NCBI GenBank assembly: GCA_020747065.1
Contig: JAGMVK010000021.1
Location: forward strand, 682,001 to 746,000
Length of the DNA stretch: 64,000 bases
Direction: 5' to 3'
Origin: Cadophora sp. MPI-SDFR-AT-0126
Lineage: Eukaryota > Ascomycota > Leotiomycetes > Helotiales > Ploettnerulaceae
The notes beneath the pieces are model-generated. The model saw only the letters and a list, made by a program, of their open reading frames with translations, searched no databases and was not told where the DNA came from. Within the stretch, counting starts at the first letter, position 1. Every line of letters starts with the position of its first letter. The translations under genes and the position numbers were made by a program. Of the stretch, positions 23,456 to 35,879 are shown one piece after another.

Positions 23456-26400
23456 TCAACTTACATACATCTCCCTAAACAGACCATCATCCTTCAACGC
23501 CAACTCCGCCGGACATCCAAAATCAGCTACCCTACCTCCGTCCATAACCATCACTACATCACTGTCAAGAATCGTCTCGAGCCGATGGGCGATCGTAAGA
23601 ACAGTGTGGTTTTTGAAATCCGTGCGGATGATTTGCTGCATCAGCTTGTCAGTCTCGGCGTCAACACTGCTCGTGGCTTCATCAAGAAACACAATATTCC
23701 CCCGATGAGAGCGCATGAGGATAGCGCGAGCTAGTGAGAAAAGTTGCTGTTGACCTTGGGAAAGTGGTAGGGAGCTCATTGCCATGTCTAGAGCAGAATT
23801 CTGGACCGCGTCTGTTTGATCAAAGTAGTCTGTCAGCAGGGGGGTTGCACTACTTCCGATCCCGGCAGCAGTTTCAGGTTCTTGCTCCTGATTGAGCACA
23901 TTATTATTAATATTCACGCGTCCTTGAATGACAGGCCACAGCTTCACCCTGTCAAGGGCCCAAATGATGTGATGATCGGAGATCCCTGAGTCGGCAATAT
24001 AAAGATTCTGCCGCACAGTTTCACTCCCCACCAACATCGGATCTTGAGGAACTGTGATGATCCGCGAGCGGACACTGTCTCGTGAAAGAGTCTGTAGGTC
24101 AATTCCATCAATCCGTATTGTGCCCGATTCGATTTGGACAAGGCGTAGAATACTCAGAAGCAGAGAAGACTTGCCGCTTCCTGTCCTGCCACAGATTCCA
24201 ACTTTCATTCCTGGTTGAATAGAAATAGAGATATTCTTCAGTACAAGACTTCTCGAATCATGTGTGGCAGACATGTTGTCGAAAGTTATAGAACCTCTAG
24301 ATGGCCATTCGGAGTCTGGCCGCAGATCTTCACCTGGTTGGGATTCTGGCTGGACGTCTTTTTCGAAAGCACGAAGTCGTGATATGGCACCGAGAGATGT
24401 CTCCATGATCGTCCATGACTCTACAAGTTTAAGAAGGGATTGATTTGCCAGCAGCACGACGTTGAGTGCAATTCCGATTTGGCCACCAGTCGTGGTGCCT
24501 TTGAAGGCAACTGCCAGTGAGATGACTAGCATAGCAATGCAAAGCACAATCAGATCCATGGCGACATTGAGCCATCGCTGAAGACACATCATCATGTACC
24601 AAGGACGTAGACATTGGTCTAGCTTAGCAATGTTGTCTTCGACAAAAGCTTGCTGCCACCGAAAGGCCCGGATTGTAGCGACACCTTCAAGAGTCTCGAG
24701 GAAGCTGGAATTCAGCATGGCTTTTGTCTCCAAATCAAGAAATCGGAGTTGTCGGGATGTTACCAGGTAAAACTTTTGAATGAAGTAGACTGCAATGAAC
24801 GTGAAGGGCAGAGTGATAGCCATGAGCGGTTGGACAACGGCGAGCAGGATTCCTTGGGAAAGTAGTGTGAATAGACATTGTCCGACTTGTAGCAGAGATG
24901 GTGGTAGCCTCCGATCAATCATCAACATATCGGAGCTGAATCGATTCAAAATGTTCCCCGTGTCCACCGCGGAGAAGAATGATAGAGGCGCTGCCGTCAC
25001 TGTGTGTAGTAGTCGAGCATGCAGAACACTGCCGGATTGAGGCGCGACGACAAGGAAAATATTCGCCAAAGTCATCGTTACACAAACAAATGCCCCAAGC
25101 GCAAGCAGACAATATACACTCGAGTAGTAGCGGACGTCTTGACCGCCGCTCTCAGTCCACAACCGGAGCCAGTAAGGCATAAAACCCAAGAAGATTGCGT
25201 AGACTGTCATTGAAGCGAGCAGTAAGACCAGAGGAACCCATCCAATGGCTCCGAAGTAGTAACCTATAAATGTCAGCGACGTCTGATTACCAGAACAGGG
25301 AAGCATGAGTACCATAGAGTGTCATATCTCCGGTTTTTCTCGTCAAGTCCTGACGATTCGGAACACCACTCGCAGCTGCTTGCGGTGGAATTCTATGTTC
25401 GATTGAGGGAGTTTGCCTTAGCCCGTCCGAAGTCTTCTGGGTCTCTTTTAGCACTACCTGGCTGATATACCCTGAGTTTGATCTAAGCTCATCCCAGCTT
25501 CCCTGTTCGGCAATAGTTCCAGCTTCATCAAGAATGATTATCTGGTCCGCCAAAGGCAGGTGCTGGCCTAAATTTCGTCAGAAAGAGAATTCTTAATCTT
25601 GTTATCCAGAAGCAGAATACATACTTGTGTGAGTGACCAGCAGTACTGTGGTTCCCAGCTCTTTGAACATGCCCTTTGGGCCAAAAAGATGACCGACGAT
25701 CTTGCTTTGAGTTGTTGTATCAAGCGCACTGAGAACATCGTCGAGGACAATCATTTCATTATGTGCGTAAATAGCACGAGAAAGAGCGACTCGATGTTTT
25801 TGTCCACCAGAAAGCGTGATACCACGACTACCAACGACAGTCTGATCGCCATCTGGAAGCTGTTGTAAGTCTTCCTCAAGATCACAAGCCTCAAGAACTT
25901 TTCGGTACCACAATTCGCCTAAGTGACCAACACGACCCATGGGACCTTGAATGATCTCCTTGATTGTCCCATTTGGCAGCCAAGGACTTTGTGAGCAGTA
26001 TGCCATTTGACAGAACGCAGTCTGGATGATACCCTTGTCCGGAGCAAGATCGCCTAGAACAGCCTTCACAAGAGAGGATTTACCTGATCCCACTGGGCCA
26101 CAGCACATGGTGAGAGACCCTTTATTGATTTTCAAGTTGAGGCCCTGCAAGACGAAGTTGGATGTGGAGGCTGGACGAACGCTAGCACGAGCGAAGGAAA
26201 CTGCTGCATCTCCCTGATCTGATTCACTTGTGGAGCTTCCTGGAGATCGATGATTCGAAACCTCGACTACCCTGGCGAGATCGTCATTTGTCCGGCCGTC
26301 AACACCACTTAGATGTTCCTGTTCCTGTTGAAAAACTTCGCGCTTGTCTTCCCGACTCAGGCCACTGAGAAACATCTGTATACGATCGAAGGAAGAAATC

Positions 26401-28407
26401 GCAGATGCCATATGAGCACTCATAAGCAAAATTGTGTTGGCAGGACTGGTTACCAGACCAATGATTGCCAACGAAGTAAACGCAACTTCCACGTCGATGG
26501 ACTTGACTCCACGTATTTCAGCTTGGATGGAAAAAATGATGAGGGTGATGGCGGGGCTGAATATTGTGAGCATCATTCCTGGACGCAGAAAAGTTCGTTA
26601 GCGGTTACGATGCGCTAACTGCGTGAAGGTGCACATACCACTGGCCATGAATGCTACAAAGAGACGGTTCAGGTTCATGTACTTCTTGATTTCGGAAGCC
26701 CGAGCTTCTATCACTTTTGCCTCCATCCTGTCAACAAGCCCCATCATCTTGATATTCTTCATCGAGTCGAGAATTGATTTGATGACTGATAGCCGAGTCT
26801 GCGTTGCCATTGTGACATCTTTTTGGCGGTTCGCTATTCGTGATACCACAAACTTCGAGCCTTGGGATGATACTGGAAATTATTAGATATGTCACGATGA
26901 TGACCTCCCATCGGGGGCGAAGTTGTTGTAGAACGACGGGGACGTACCTAGAACTGCCAGGACAGGGACGACGCAAACCCAACCAAGTTCCTTGGCTAGC
27001 AAGTACAAACCAATGCAAAGCTCTATCATCTGCGACCACAGCTCATGAAACAAGTCGGCAGTGAACATGATTTGCTCCGCATCGTTGCTCATCAGTGTCA
27101 CAGCCGCCGCATCGTCGAAAGTGCCAGCCTTGATGGTGAAACTGCGATTGTAAATGAGACCAATCATAGTCATATGACTCATAACATTGAGACGATGAAG
27201 ACGAATGTCGTACATTCCTTTCGTGACCTGAATAAGCCAACTTTTAGCTTGATGACGAGGTGGGGTGAAATGAGCCAGAGTAACCCACAGCCATGCCCAT
27301 ATATATCACAAAAGCGAATAAAAGGAGTTGGAAGCCTTCATTCCTATTCTCAAAAGACGGCAGATCATCTGCCACGTAGGCGATAGCGCGGATAACAAGA
27401 AGGGGTTGACAGTAACGAAAAGCTGTAAATAATAATCGAGGAAAGATGATTCCGAGGTTTGATCGCCATAGAAGTTTGAATTGGCAAAGGAGCAAAGTAA
27501 ATCGACGGTCAGGCAATGCTACGGATAAGGTCAGCTTTGGAAAACCGCAACTGAAAAATTAATCTTACTTCTGGTCGTCCAAGCATTTATCATTCTTTCT
27601 CTCAGTTTCTGGGAGTAAAGATAAGATGGCAAAGGCGGCATGTCTTCGCATGACAAGATCTTCGAATAGCCAAGAGCGATGGAGTCATTTACCCACCAGA
27701 AAAATGCAGTCCCCAGAAATCCAGACGTCGTTTCGGGGGATAGTTTTCGATACGGCTCTCGAAAGATTGACTTTTTGTTCCGCGATTCCTGGATCAGGAG
27801 TGCTGTCTTGGCGATAAAGATTGCTGCTGGCAGTTTCCAGAAACCGCATAAGTTCCTCGCCACAACCAGCAATCCAACCTGGACTGCATCGAAAAAGATT
27901 GAAGAAGCAAGATACGTTGTTATTAACGTGGACGGTGCGATAGAACGACTATGCTCCAGGAATGTGAGTGGGCAGAGAGCCGCGAATGTGGCTAGAGACA
28001 GGAGCCGTATGGTTGTCACAGCTGTGACTCCTGTGACACGAACATCGACACTGACATAGATAACCTGTAATACAAACAGTATCACACAAATAAGCTAAGA
28101 AATCATTAATAAGTTGTTCGTCATATATTTGGGAATTTTGACTAACGATCTTGACAACACCTCGGGAATTTGGCTCTGTAACAAGCTTTGCATTGTACAA
28201 TCGATGGAGCTGGACCGGCGAGAAGGCTAGAAGATATATTTGCGGGCCAAACAGTATTATGCCTTGAAGAAGAGTTTCAAGAGTATCATTTTGAGCAAGG
28301 TGTCCTCGATAATCAGAGAAGCCAAGATGAATGCGCTGGTCGGTAGGCAAACAAAAAAACCGGCCTTGTCCAAGGCTTTCGAGAAGCCAAGGCTGCTGAT
28401 TTCCCAT
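23456..28407 (-). CDS. ABC transporter, ABCC (MRP) subfamily
   Basis: ATP-driven exporter of conjugates or secondary metabolites across a membrane. Eight exons (28407-28147, 28094-27569, 27518-27289, 27227-26948, 26872-26639, 26578-25625, 25567-25313, 25263-23456) join in frame for 1,515 residues, the normal length. It opens with a TMD0-like region (LEHSRSIAPSTLI, then YRKLSPETTSGFLGTAFFWWVN). NBD1 has Walker A GPVGSGKSS, signature LSGGQKHRVALSRA and Walker B MIVLDDVLSALD, with the Asp in place of catalytic Glu that is usual in ABCC NBD1. NBD2 has GRTGSGKSS, LSQGQQQLFSLARA and IVFLDEATSSVD. No lesion was found. The extreme N-terminus (first exon start) is the least certain part. It lies 0.5 kb from a dead MFS transporter on the same strand. 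Confidence 0.92.
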
Positions 28408-28920
28408 ATTTTTCCGGCGTGAAATGTATGTAGCAGACTAAAGACGAACGCCACGAAGATGACGAGGTGTTCATGGCTTCCGGGTATTGTGTGACCCCCT
28501 GAACTAGACCTGTTCGGACAGCACCCCTGTGAACCAACAGAAAACCAACAGGCGAATCATGGCCAGACGATAAATATGTCACAGCCTGCAGTAAATGAAA
28601 TTACTTAAAGTGGCATTTGGATTCAACCGATTGACATCGATTTCGAGCAATCTATCCTTGGTCGCTGCGGCAAACTCCAAAGGGGCAGCGCGAAGACAAG
28701 CGTTCAGAAAGAACCTTAATACTATGCTCTTTAGACCGTGGATCGACAGGAATACCGGGGTGAGATTGTATATGCGCATCAATGGACGACAACATCTTTC
28801 AGATAGATGGAATACTGCTAATTCATGTCTCATGTACCAAGTGTTCGCTAGACAAAAAGCCAATAAAAGCGCGAGTCATAATAATTGCTATGTGTATGAA
28901 GCTTGGCGACGTTGCCGAAC
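28408..28920. other. intergenic
   Basis: About 510 bp between the ABC transporter start and the MFS pseudogene. The frame at 28579-28863 (minus) has no family features. Nothing else seen. Confidence 0.4.
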
Positions 28921-30432
28921 CTAATCCCCAAATTTCCCTCTGAGGAGGCTCTTGTATTTATGCATTTTCCTCGTCAACTCGGGCTGCGATATCCGTCTTT
29001 CTCTTGTAGCTTTGAAAGCCCGCCAAGAGTCCCAATCATACCCCGCCTTCAGCGACCCTGCGACCAGAAACGTAACCCAGAACTTCCCGGACTGAGCAAG
29101 AATACCTGTGATAACAGGTCCACCACTTTGACTGAAGTTCGAACAACAGAGATAAGTCCCATGACAGCTGTCCTCTCTTCAGGTAGTACAACCATTGAAA
29201 GGAACGCAGCTTTTGGTGCGATATCCATTGAGGCGAGCGAAGATCGAAGAATTAGGAATACCAAAGCACCAGCGAGGGATGGTGGGACGGGGATCAGCAT
29301 CAAGAAAGTAGTAGATGGTAGATGTGTAAAGACCATGGTTCGAATGAGACCGATTCGTTTTGAAAGAGATGTAGCGACTAGGGAAGATGTAGCTGAGAGA
29401 AATGCCATGACTGAAAAGATTGTTCCAAGTGATCCTTCTTCGAGCAGAATTTCCCGTAGAAGAAATATGTCACCCATGACCTTTATTTTGTCATTTCATG
29501 CTCTTTATGGTGAGATGGGGATGGTACTTACGCTGGTACGAGACCAGATGCCAGAGAGTCGACTTCAAATAAACAACAAAGCTTAATCACGATCGCCCGA
29601 CTCTCTTTGCTGATATTAGGAGGAAGCGACCTCTTTTCTCTCAGTCTAGGTACTCCCTCTGCATCCTCCATCTCAGATATCAGCGGCTCCTCGTCTTCAC
29701 TTCCATCATTTGATCGCTGCTCTTCTCCTCCGTACAGTTTGACTTCATTGCTCAGAGAAAAAGGTAACGACAAAATTGATCGCACCAAGAACAGCGTATG
29801 CAAAGAACACAGCTTGGTACGACTTGATCTGGTCCCAGCCATCGAGGGTCTGTAAGTGCTGCACAATAAATCCTGTCGCGAGCTTCCCCGCTGCATTACC
29901 AGCCGATCCGATCACAGTGTATCATGCGAAGATATCACTTCGGATCTTAAGGGGTGTGAGATGCGCGAGCGTCGATTCTTCAATGGCAATAAACGGACCG
30001 ATTTCACGGCCACTGTAACACATCAATGTCAGCATCGATACAATTTTTTCAGACAAGAACATACTTCGGGCTGAGTATTCCCACGACCGCAGCTTCTAAC
30101 AAAGCTTAAAAGTTGCCACTGAACGCAAACACAACCCCACTAAACACCATCAACAGTGCCCCAAAGCCAAGAACCACCTTCCTCCCAATTCCATCAGCCA
30201 GCAAAGCGAGTCCGAAGCTGATAACATCGCCCACGAGCGCAAGACTCATAAACAATCCAATCTGGGAGTCTGGGAGCTTCAAAGCATGGAGATAGAGTGC
30301 GAGGACAATTGTTGAGTCTCCAAAAGCGAAGAAGCGCGTGAAGCGTTGAAGAATAATCAGCTTCGTGTTGGGCGGTGCGCGAACTAGGGAGATAAGACCC
30401 AGCTCTGCAACTAAGCGCTGGATAATGCGCAT
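28921..30432 (-). pseudogene. MFS transporter pseudogene (drug/proton antiporter-like)
   Basis: Three exon-like segments (30432-30065, 30012-29532, about 29486-28921) carry recognisable MFS sequence: LALYLHALKLPDSQIGLFMS and LLADGIGRKVVLGFGALL in the first, then GREIGPFIAIEES, and finally APKAAFLSMVVLPEERTAVMG in the last. The frame is destroyed by at least five lesions: an in-frame TAA at 30106-30108 and TGA at 29922-29924, both where relatives have Trp (TGG), plus frame jumps near 29755, 29455 and 29120. G-to-A change of TGG is what RIP produces, so RIP is a likely cause of the stops. Once it was a roughly 450-residue exporter; it cannot encode one now. Confidence 0.85.
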
Positions 30433-31153
30433 AGCGTTCGCTTTTATCAGGAAATTACCTCTTCAAAATGAATGGAGGTGTTGAGAATGAGAGTTGTGCG
30501 TTGAGGCTACCGGAATCCTCTGGATGCGAGGTTGAGGGGGCTGAAAGACCCGACTTGGTTAGGTTCCACTGCAGGTGTGAAACATATCACATATCCTGAA
30601 GGGGGGAAAGACTCCCGGAACAGTCATCCAATGGAGTTGAACGAATTTTCGGGATATCTTGGACAGTCCGCTGGCTCTCGGAAGGAAATACCTTTCCTCT
30701 TAACATAAGTTATCAAATGTGATATCTGACACTACTCAGTATGCAACACAATGCCAATAGATAATAACACCGACATGGGAATCTAAGATTGACCGTATTA
30801 TCATTATTTCTCCCAAGAAACAATTCACTTTTTGAAGTCAGGAACAGAATTTCGCCATCCTCAAAAGAGAAAGTGGCTGGATATATTATCTAGTTGTCGA
30901 AAGCAGCGATCAACGCCTAAGCTGAAAGGAGAAGCTAGTGCCCTCATCAATGAGATCTGTTATCTTGACAGTATATAATGGAAATCATATTTTAGTTTCC
31001 AGAAAAGAAGGAAAACGATTGAGATAATGAGTGATATTATTGTTAAGCTACGACTTTGATTGACCAGGAAACCAGTAGTACGGGAAAAACCTGCCAACCC
31101 AGCTTTCACTACTGCACTCACGCCTCTGTTTCAGATAGGCCATCGTTGGAGTA
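30433..31153. other. intergenic
   Basis: About 720 bp upstream of the MFS pseudogene. Moderately AT-rich. No gene recognised. Confidence 0.45.
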
Positions 31154-31557
31154 TTACGAGTTGCACCTGACAGTGCTGAGTTGGTCATTGAAGGTACCCG
31201 TGCCCAGGTTTGGAGCATCACCAGTCAACGTGGCCGATAGACCTCTACAGCCTGAATCACTGAAGGGCTATCAGTCTGACAATTATCTACCCAATGTATT
31301 GAGACTTACGTGTAGAAGTGCAAGTTGCTCCAAATGTTTTCATTTAAGATAATGCGTCGAAGAAAGGAATTTGAACTGCGGCTGTGAGTAAATACAATCG
31401 CAGAGGCACACATGCAACAAAACTGACCACATTTGCCGGCAGGCGCATCGAGGTTCGTACAGTTGCTCTTGTAGTCCTTATCGGTACAAACGTAGATAGT
31501 TGCTCCGCTGGCCAAAGTGACCATTAGAGGAATGAGGAGGGCCGTGGGAAACTTCAT
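31154..31557 (-). CDS. Small secreted cysteine-containing protein, damaged or with a retained intron
   Basis: A signal peptide (MKFPTALLIPLMVTLASG) is followed by ATIYVCTDKDYKSNCTNL and PAGKC, the pattern of a family of small secreted fungal proteins of about 110-120 residues. A 50-bp intron (31309-31260) leads to the last exon, SGCRGLSATLTGDAP ... FNDQLSTVRCNS. Two readings of the middle exist. Unspliced, the frame is open and gives 117 residues (exons 31557-31310 and 31259-31154). With the expected first intron (GTCAGT donor at about 31437, ending in CAG) the family-like stretch VQIPFFDALS appears but meets a TAA, and one T is missing before the next junction. The second pattern suggests an old gene decayed by CAA-to-TAA change. 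No function can be assigned. Confidence 0.5.
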
Positions 31558-33537
31558 TGTGGGAAGTAATGGTGTTTTGTATGGGCGTGGGACTTGTGCG
31601 AGTGGAAGAGTAATGTAAATGCTGTAAGTTGATCTGAGAGAAGGTAGATCATCAAGATCAAATGGGGTTCTGCTGTCAGATTATATAGATTTCACTTTAG
31701 GGGGAAGGCCAAGGCTCAAAGTTGGCTGCATATCTAGCGTGGCGGAAATGATGCTAATAACTCCCCCTGAACCAATAGAAAAGGCTGAATCTTCCAGGTC
31801 AAAACTTATACTTTCAATTTCAAGTTCTATTTCCTTTACTTATCACAGATTGTAAGCCAAGATTTGGATTTATTGAAAGTAGGAGCAGTTGTAGAGAGTT
31901 CTAGAAAGGTTTAAAGTTTCACCCGAGATTCCAAAGTGCAAGAGAATCTTTGAAACTTTCAGGCATTTACAGATACGAGATTTATGCTTTTTTCACTTTT
32001 ATTAAATTTGAGCGCGGGGGTGGGGGGGTGGGGAGGGAGAAGATGGAGAATGATAATGGTGCCTTAGTCGCAGGAACAGTCAGTCAAAGCACGGCAATTC
32101 TTATAGTAGCTCAGACCACGGCAGCTCCGCGACCGTTTTCGGTACCACAATCGGATTTGGTAATCTAGCTAGAATTAAAAAAAAAAAAAAAAAAAAACTT
32201 CCAACTGGGATCACACAGAGTGTGTGCCTCAATTAAACATATCACCATCGAATTCAGTTACGTGAGAAGCAAAAACAAACTAAAGTGCATTTGTAAACAA
32301 ACTTGATTTGAGACATCACTTAGTATACCTCGTACATGATCCATTATGCAAAGTATATGTTAGAGATAAGATTCAATCAAGTCTTTTAACCTCAAGCAAG
32401 ACTCAGGCTAAAAAGGCTTGCGAGTCTGGATCAAGCGTATACTGGATTGCTCTCGATTGAGCTCCTTTCCCTCTTAATGGAACCTAGATCCAACTCAATC
32501 TTCGCGACAATAGCTTCATTCTAGGGATATTACGGCAGTTCACGTCACAGCGGTTGCACGCCAGTTCCCGACGCCACGAGATAGCTTCACCACTGTAGTT
32601 CCCGCCACGATAGTTCCCGCTAAAAACCTTCTCGCCTTGATAACTCAGCCGCTTCATAGGCGACCTCCACGTAACGTTACTCTAGGGATTAGTGGGGATA
32701 GCCTCTTGACTACTCTCCTTGCAATCATTATAGATCGACTAGACACTTGTAATCTCAATTCGAGTCGTGTCCCTTTATGAGTGGTCCAATCAGGCAGACC
32801 TCTGGGGGACTAGAGTGCGTGGATGGCGGTAGCGCTCACGAGCTTGTATACGTGCTAATCGTCGTGTACATGATATAGTTGTAGAAGAAGTAATCGTAAC
32901 AACAGTAGCGATAGTAATAGTGGTATCATGAGCAGTCGCTCTCTTAGAGCGGTGTGGGCTGAAAGTCCATCGTCTGGGCCTTCCGAAGGGCATTGGGACG
33001 TGTCTAGCTAATGTCTCATCACACAGGTACAGTGCTTTGAGTAATAGAAAAATACTTTAGTAGAGCCATGGCCATGGCCGTCGTTTTTTCCCGCTGGCAC
33101 TTTCCGTTTCATAGAGCGCGGTGCGAAGTTGAAGTGCTGGCTAAGGTGTAGCGCATACGTGATCGCTTCGATATGATCAACAGCAAACGCATTGACGAGG
33201 TTGCCAATAGATCAAGATGGTCGGCTCACGCGAACAGTTATTAAATAGTGACAATGTCACGTCTCATCAAGTATATTTACATCTAGACAAAGTGAATTGA
33301 CGAATTGTTTTCACAACACTGCGGAGATCCAATTAACCTTTCAGATACAATAAAAACGCCAATTAAAACTAAAAAAGACCTCGTTTTGTACAAAGTATGA
33401 TATCGCTGGCTTCTGCGTACGAAAGTTCATTGGCTATCTCTATCGACTAGCCTACAGCTTAGCACCCTCACTAGGATCAGAAACTCCGGTCATGTTAACC
33501 TCGGGCTGTGGTTGATAAAACAACGAAGATTACTCTA
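31558..33537. other. Long gene-free region with simple-sequence tracts
   Basis: About 2 kb with no supported gene. It holds a G-rich run near 32017-32035 and an A21 run at 32177-32197, and several short repeated TAGTTCCCGC-type words around 32545-32630. Possibly old transposon debris; nothing is identifiable. Confidence 0.4.
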
Positions 33538-34569
33538 CTAAGGTTTCGGGTTCTCAATTCCACTTTCCTCAGCCGCCTTCCCTGCCGTCTCTGCTCGAGC
33601 CATTCTCCTCTTTGCCCATGACTTGACGAACTCGAGGTCGCGATAATGTTGAGAGGCGGGCATGTATCTCCATTCAGATGCCTCGGTATTCCATCCACGA
33701 TTGGGTAAGTATGCCTCCAGCATATAGTAATTGTCCCGGTGAAACGGGAAGTCCAAAGAAGGCGGCCCGCTCCGCTCCAGAAAGAAATCCGTCTCCGATT
33801 TGGCATCATCCACAGACATCAGGAATCTGCGGCGTTTGTTTCCTTTGTTATTCCCATGACGACGAATTGATCCAACAGTAGATTTCAGATGGATTTCCAG
33901 AATTCGAGCATACCACAAGGTGCTACGCAAGGCTTTCTCGACCACGTCCGCATTTGCCAATGTGAGCTTCTGGTTCCACATCGGATTTTTCCCACGAGCA
34001 ATCATAGGTATGGGCTCTCCTTCATCCAAATTCCTTTGCCAGTGCGAGAAGTCCACGACAAGATTCAGGTTGTTCCAAGCCAGCATGCAGGTCAGGCACG
34101 TGCATATTAGATGTTGATCTGGAGGTTTGATGTGCTGATATGGTCGCTTGTGAATATTCATGACAGCTTGCCTCTCATCACTGAGCATCGCTGGGTGAAT
34201 CTCCTTGTCCACATTCTCGAGGAGAACTGGAAGGGGGAAGCATTGTGAGAGAACGCCGTAGCGTTTCGCCACGATTTCCCGGCAAAGGCTAGCTTCCTCG
34301 CCCTTGATGAAGTCGCGCAAAACACGATTGACTCTGGATAGCCTGAAGATGTCACTCGGTCGAAGGAGAGTGATAATATCCGTCACAAGCTCGGAAGGGA
34401 GGTCCCAGAGAGTTGCATACTGTCTGGAGAATTTTTCCTTGAGGTGGCGTTTCTTCTGACGTCGCTCAGTTCGCTTGGAATGGAGCGGTATCGCCGCTGT
34501 GGTGTCGACGAGCGGTTCCTCCATATCTTTTGGACTATCGACCGTATCATTCTTGCTGTCTTTGGGCAT
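33538..34569 (-). CDS. F-box domain protein
   Basis: A single-exon frame of 343 residues. The first 50 residues are charged and basic (RRQKKRHLKEKF). The F-box occupies about residues 54-90: LWDLPSELVTDIITLL then IFRLSRVNRVLRDFI. Further conserved-looking blocks are DQHLICTCLTCMLAWNNLN, GKNPMWNQKLTLANADVVE and the C-terminal WRYMPASQHYRDLEFVKSW. F-box proteins connect substrates to SCF ubiquitin ligases; the substrate here is unknown. This layout recurs in ascomycete F-box families. It is not close to the 2EXR-like pair at 20.8-23.3 kb. The start is the first Met in frame. Confidence 0.83.
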   Translation of the reverse strand: MPKDSKNDTVDSPKDMEEPLVDTTAAIPLHSKRTERRQKKRHLKEKFSRQYATLWDLPSELVTDIITLLRPSDIFRLSRVNRVLRDFIKGEEASLCREIVAKRYGVLSQCFPLPVLLENVDKEIHPAMLSDERQAVMNIHKRPYQHIKPPDQHLICTCLTCMLAWNNLNLVVDFSHWQRNLDEGEPIPMIARGKNPMWNQKLTLANADVVEKALRSTLWYARILEIHLKSTVGSIRRHGNNKGNKRRRFLMSVDDAKSETDFFLERSGPPSLDFPFHRDNYYMLEAYLPNRGWNTEASEWRYMPASQHYRDLEFVKSWAKRRMARAETAGKAAEESGIENPKP

Positions 34570-35241
34570 CCCGACGTCTACTATGTTGTTGTATCACAGA
34601 CGTCAATCAGAACGTAGTTAGAATAGAGCAAGGAGCCGAACTTTTACTAGTGATCGGATTTAAGCGGACTGGCGTGGCTGACTCAGCCCCCCGCACTCCT
34701 TTCAGTGGAGCGTTCCTGGCTGTGTTCACGTAATTTCCAGCTACTTTCACAAAATATTCTACATATCTTAGCAGTTTGTTGCCGGCGACTTTGAGCCAAA
34801 GCGAACGGAGTACTGTCTCAAGAATTGGAAAGGAAGAGATGCATATGACGATTTACTGTCAGCTTGCTGCAGAGCGACGCAAGACTCTTTATTGTAGTCG
34901 AACTTCTCTCCTCGGTGCCAAAAGAGCTGAAGGGAATTGTTTGTATCGACACTCGAAGTCGCCGAGAAGGAATGGATGCGAAAATATCGCAACTGAAAAC
35001 ATGCTGTCACCAATCAAATGTCCATTTCTCCTCCCATTTCTTATGACCACCCCACTTTAGTGGCGTGAACTGAACCCTTCGTCCACCAGCGTTAGACACT
35101 TCCATCAACAAAAACATGTCTGGGCGGCGAAGCGAAATCCAGATGTGACCGTCACACAGCTGGAAGACCGCCAGCCGGAAATCCAAGATCATAATGAGAT
35201 GGCCATTTACATCCTCCAAACGGCACTCATCCAGCCCTTGC
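34570..35241. other. intergenic
   Basis: About 670 bp upstream of the F-box gene. No family features in its short open frames. Confidence 0.4.
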
Positions 35242-35512
35242 TCACTTCATTACTTGCTGGTATTCTTCTTGCATTTTAATGTGTTCAGCAATGAATGAAT
35301 CCAACCTCGCCCTCGAATACCGCGCCTTCGGCACACCTTGTCCATCGCCGAAATCATCGAGGATCTCGCTGACGTAGTCGAAGATGGCGGAGAGAACGGG
35401 CACGCTCAGTGGCTCACCGTCTGCAGCGGCCACTACCACCGTGCCTATTCCCCCTTGTCAATATTCTGGCGCAAAGCCACTTTTAGGATCGATGTTCAGC
35501 CAAGTTGCATGC
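35242..35512 (-). pseudogene. 3' fragment of an unidentified gene with an in-frame stop
   Basis: On the minus strand a coding-like frame reads WLNIDPKSGFAPEY, then TGA, then QGGIGTVVVAAADGEPL and continues to a stop at 35242 (ending HIKMQEEYQQVMK). The TGA sits where a Trp would fit (TGG to TGA), as in the MFS pseudogene. The upstream side runs into the AT-rich patch at 35530, so the 5' part is gone. The family is not identified with confidence; the composition and periodicity of the frame argue that it was coding. Confidence 0.5.
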
Positions 35513-35529
35513 TATTAAGAATCCACTTA

Positions 35530-35850
35530 GTCAGCAGATCTCGTCAAAGTGAGGACTTAATAGTAAAGCTCTTATCAATAATGAATTTAGTAATGAGTTT
35601 AATTTCTTTTCTTTAGACTTCTTTATTCTTAAGAACTATAACAATTATAATAATTAACTCTTTAATTTGCTCTTTACTAATAATAGTCTTACAATTATTA
35701 CTAAAAAGAATTCTCTTTATTAATATACTAAGTCTTATATTGTCACTTTCTTTATATTTAATAATATATTAAGTTCTTCAATTACCTTTTCTAAGACTAA
35801 TATAATGTAATAAGGCGCGCATTTAGAATTAAAGATTGCCTTAGGTAAGA
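35530..35850. repeat. AT-rich patch, probable RIP-mutated transposon remnant
   Basis: About 300 bp of strongly AT-rich sequence with dense TA words, sharply different from its flanks and resembling the large AT-rich block at 54.3-64 kb. No motif identifies the source element. Confidence 0.5.
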
Positions 35851-35879
35851 TATGTAGAGGATCATGACGACATCGGCAA

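Noticed and set aside
28579..28863. 94-codon frame upstream of the ABC transporter as a possible first exon.
   Set aside because: No convincing splice into the 28407 exon and no similarity to ABCC N-termini; the transporter already has full length.
32915..32945. TGGTATCATGAGCAG resembles a retrotransposon primer-binding site.
   Set aside because: No upstream LTR ending in CA next to it and no matching downstream LTR or polyprotein could be found.
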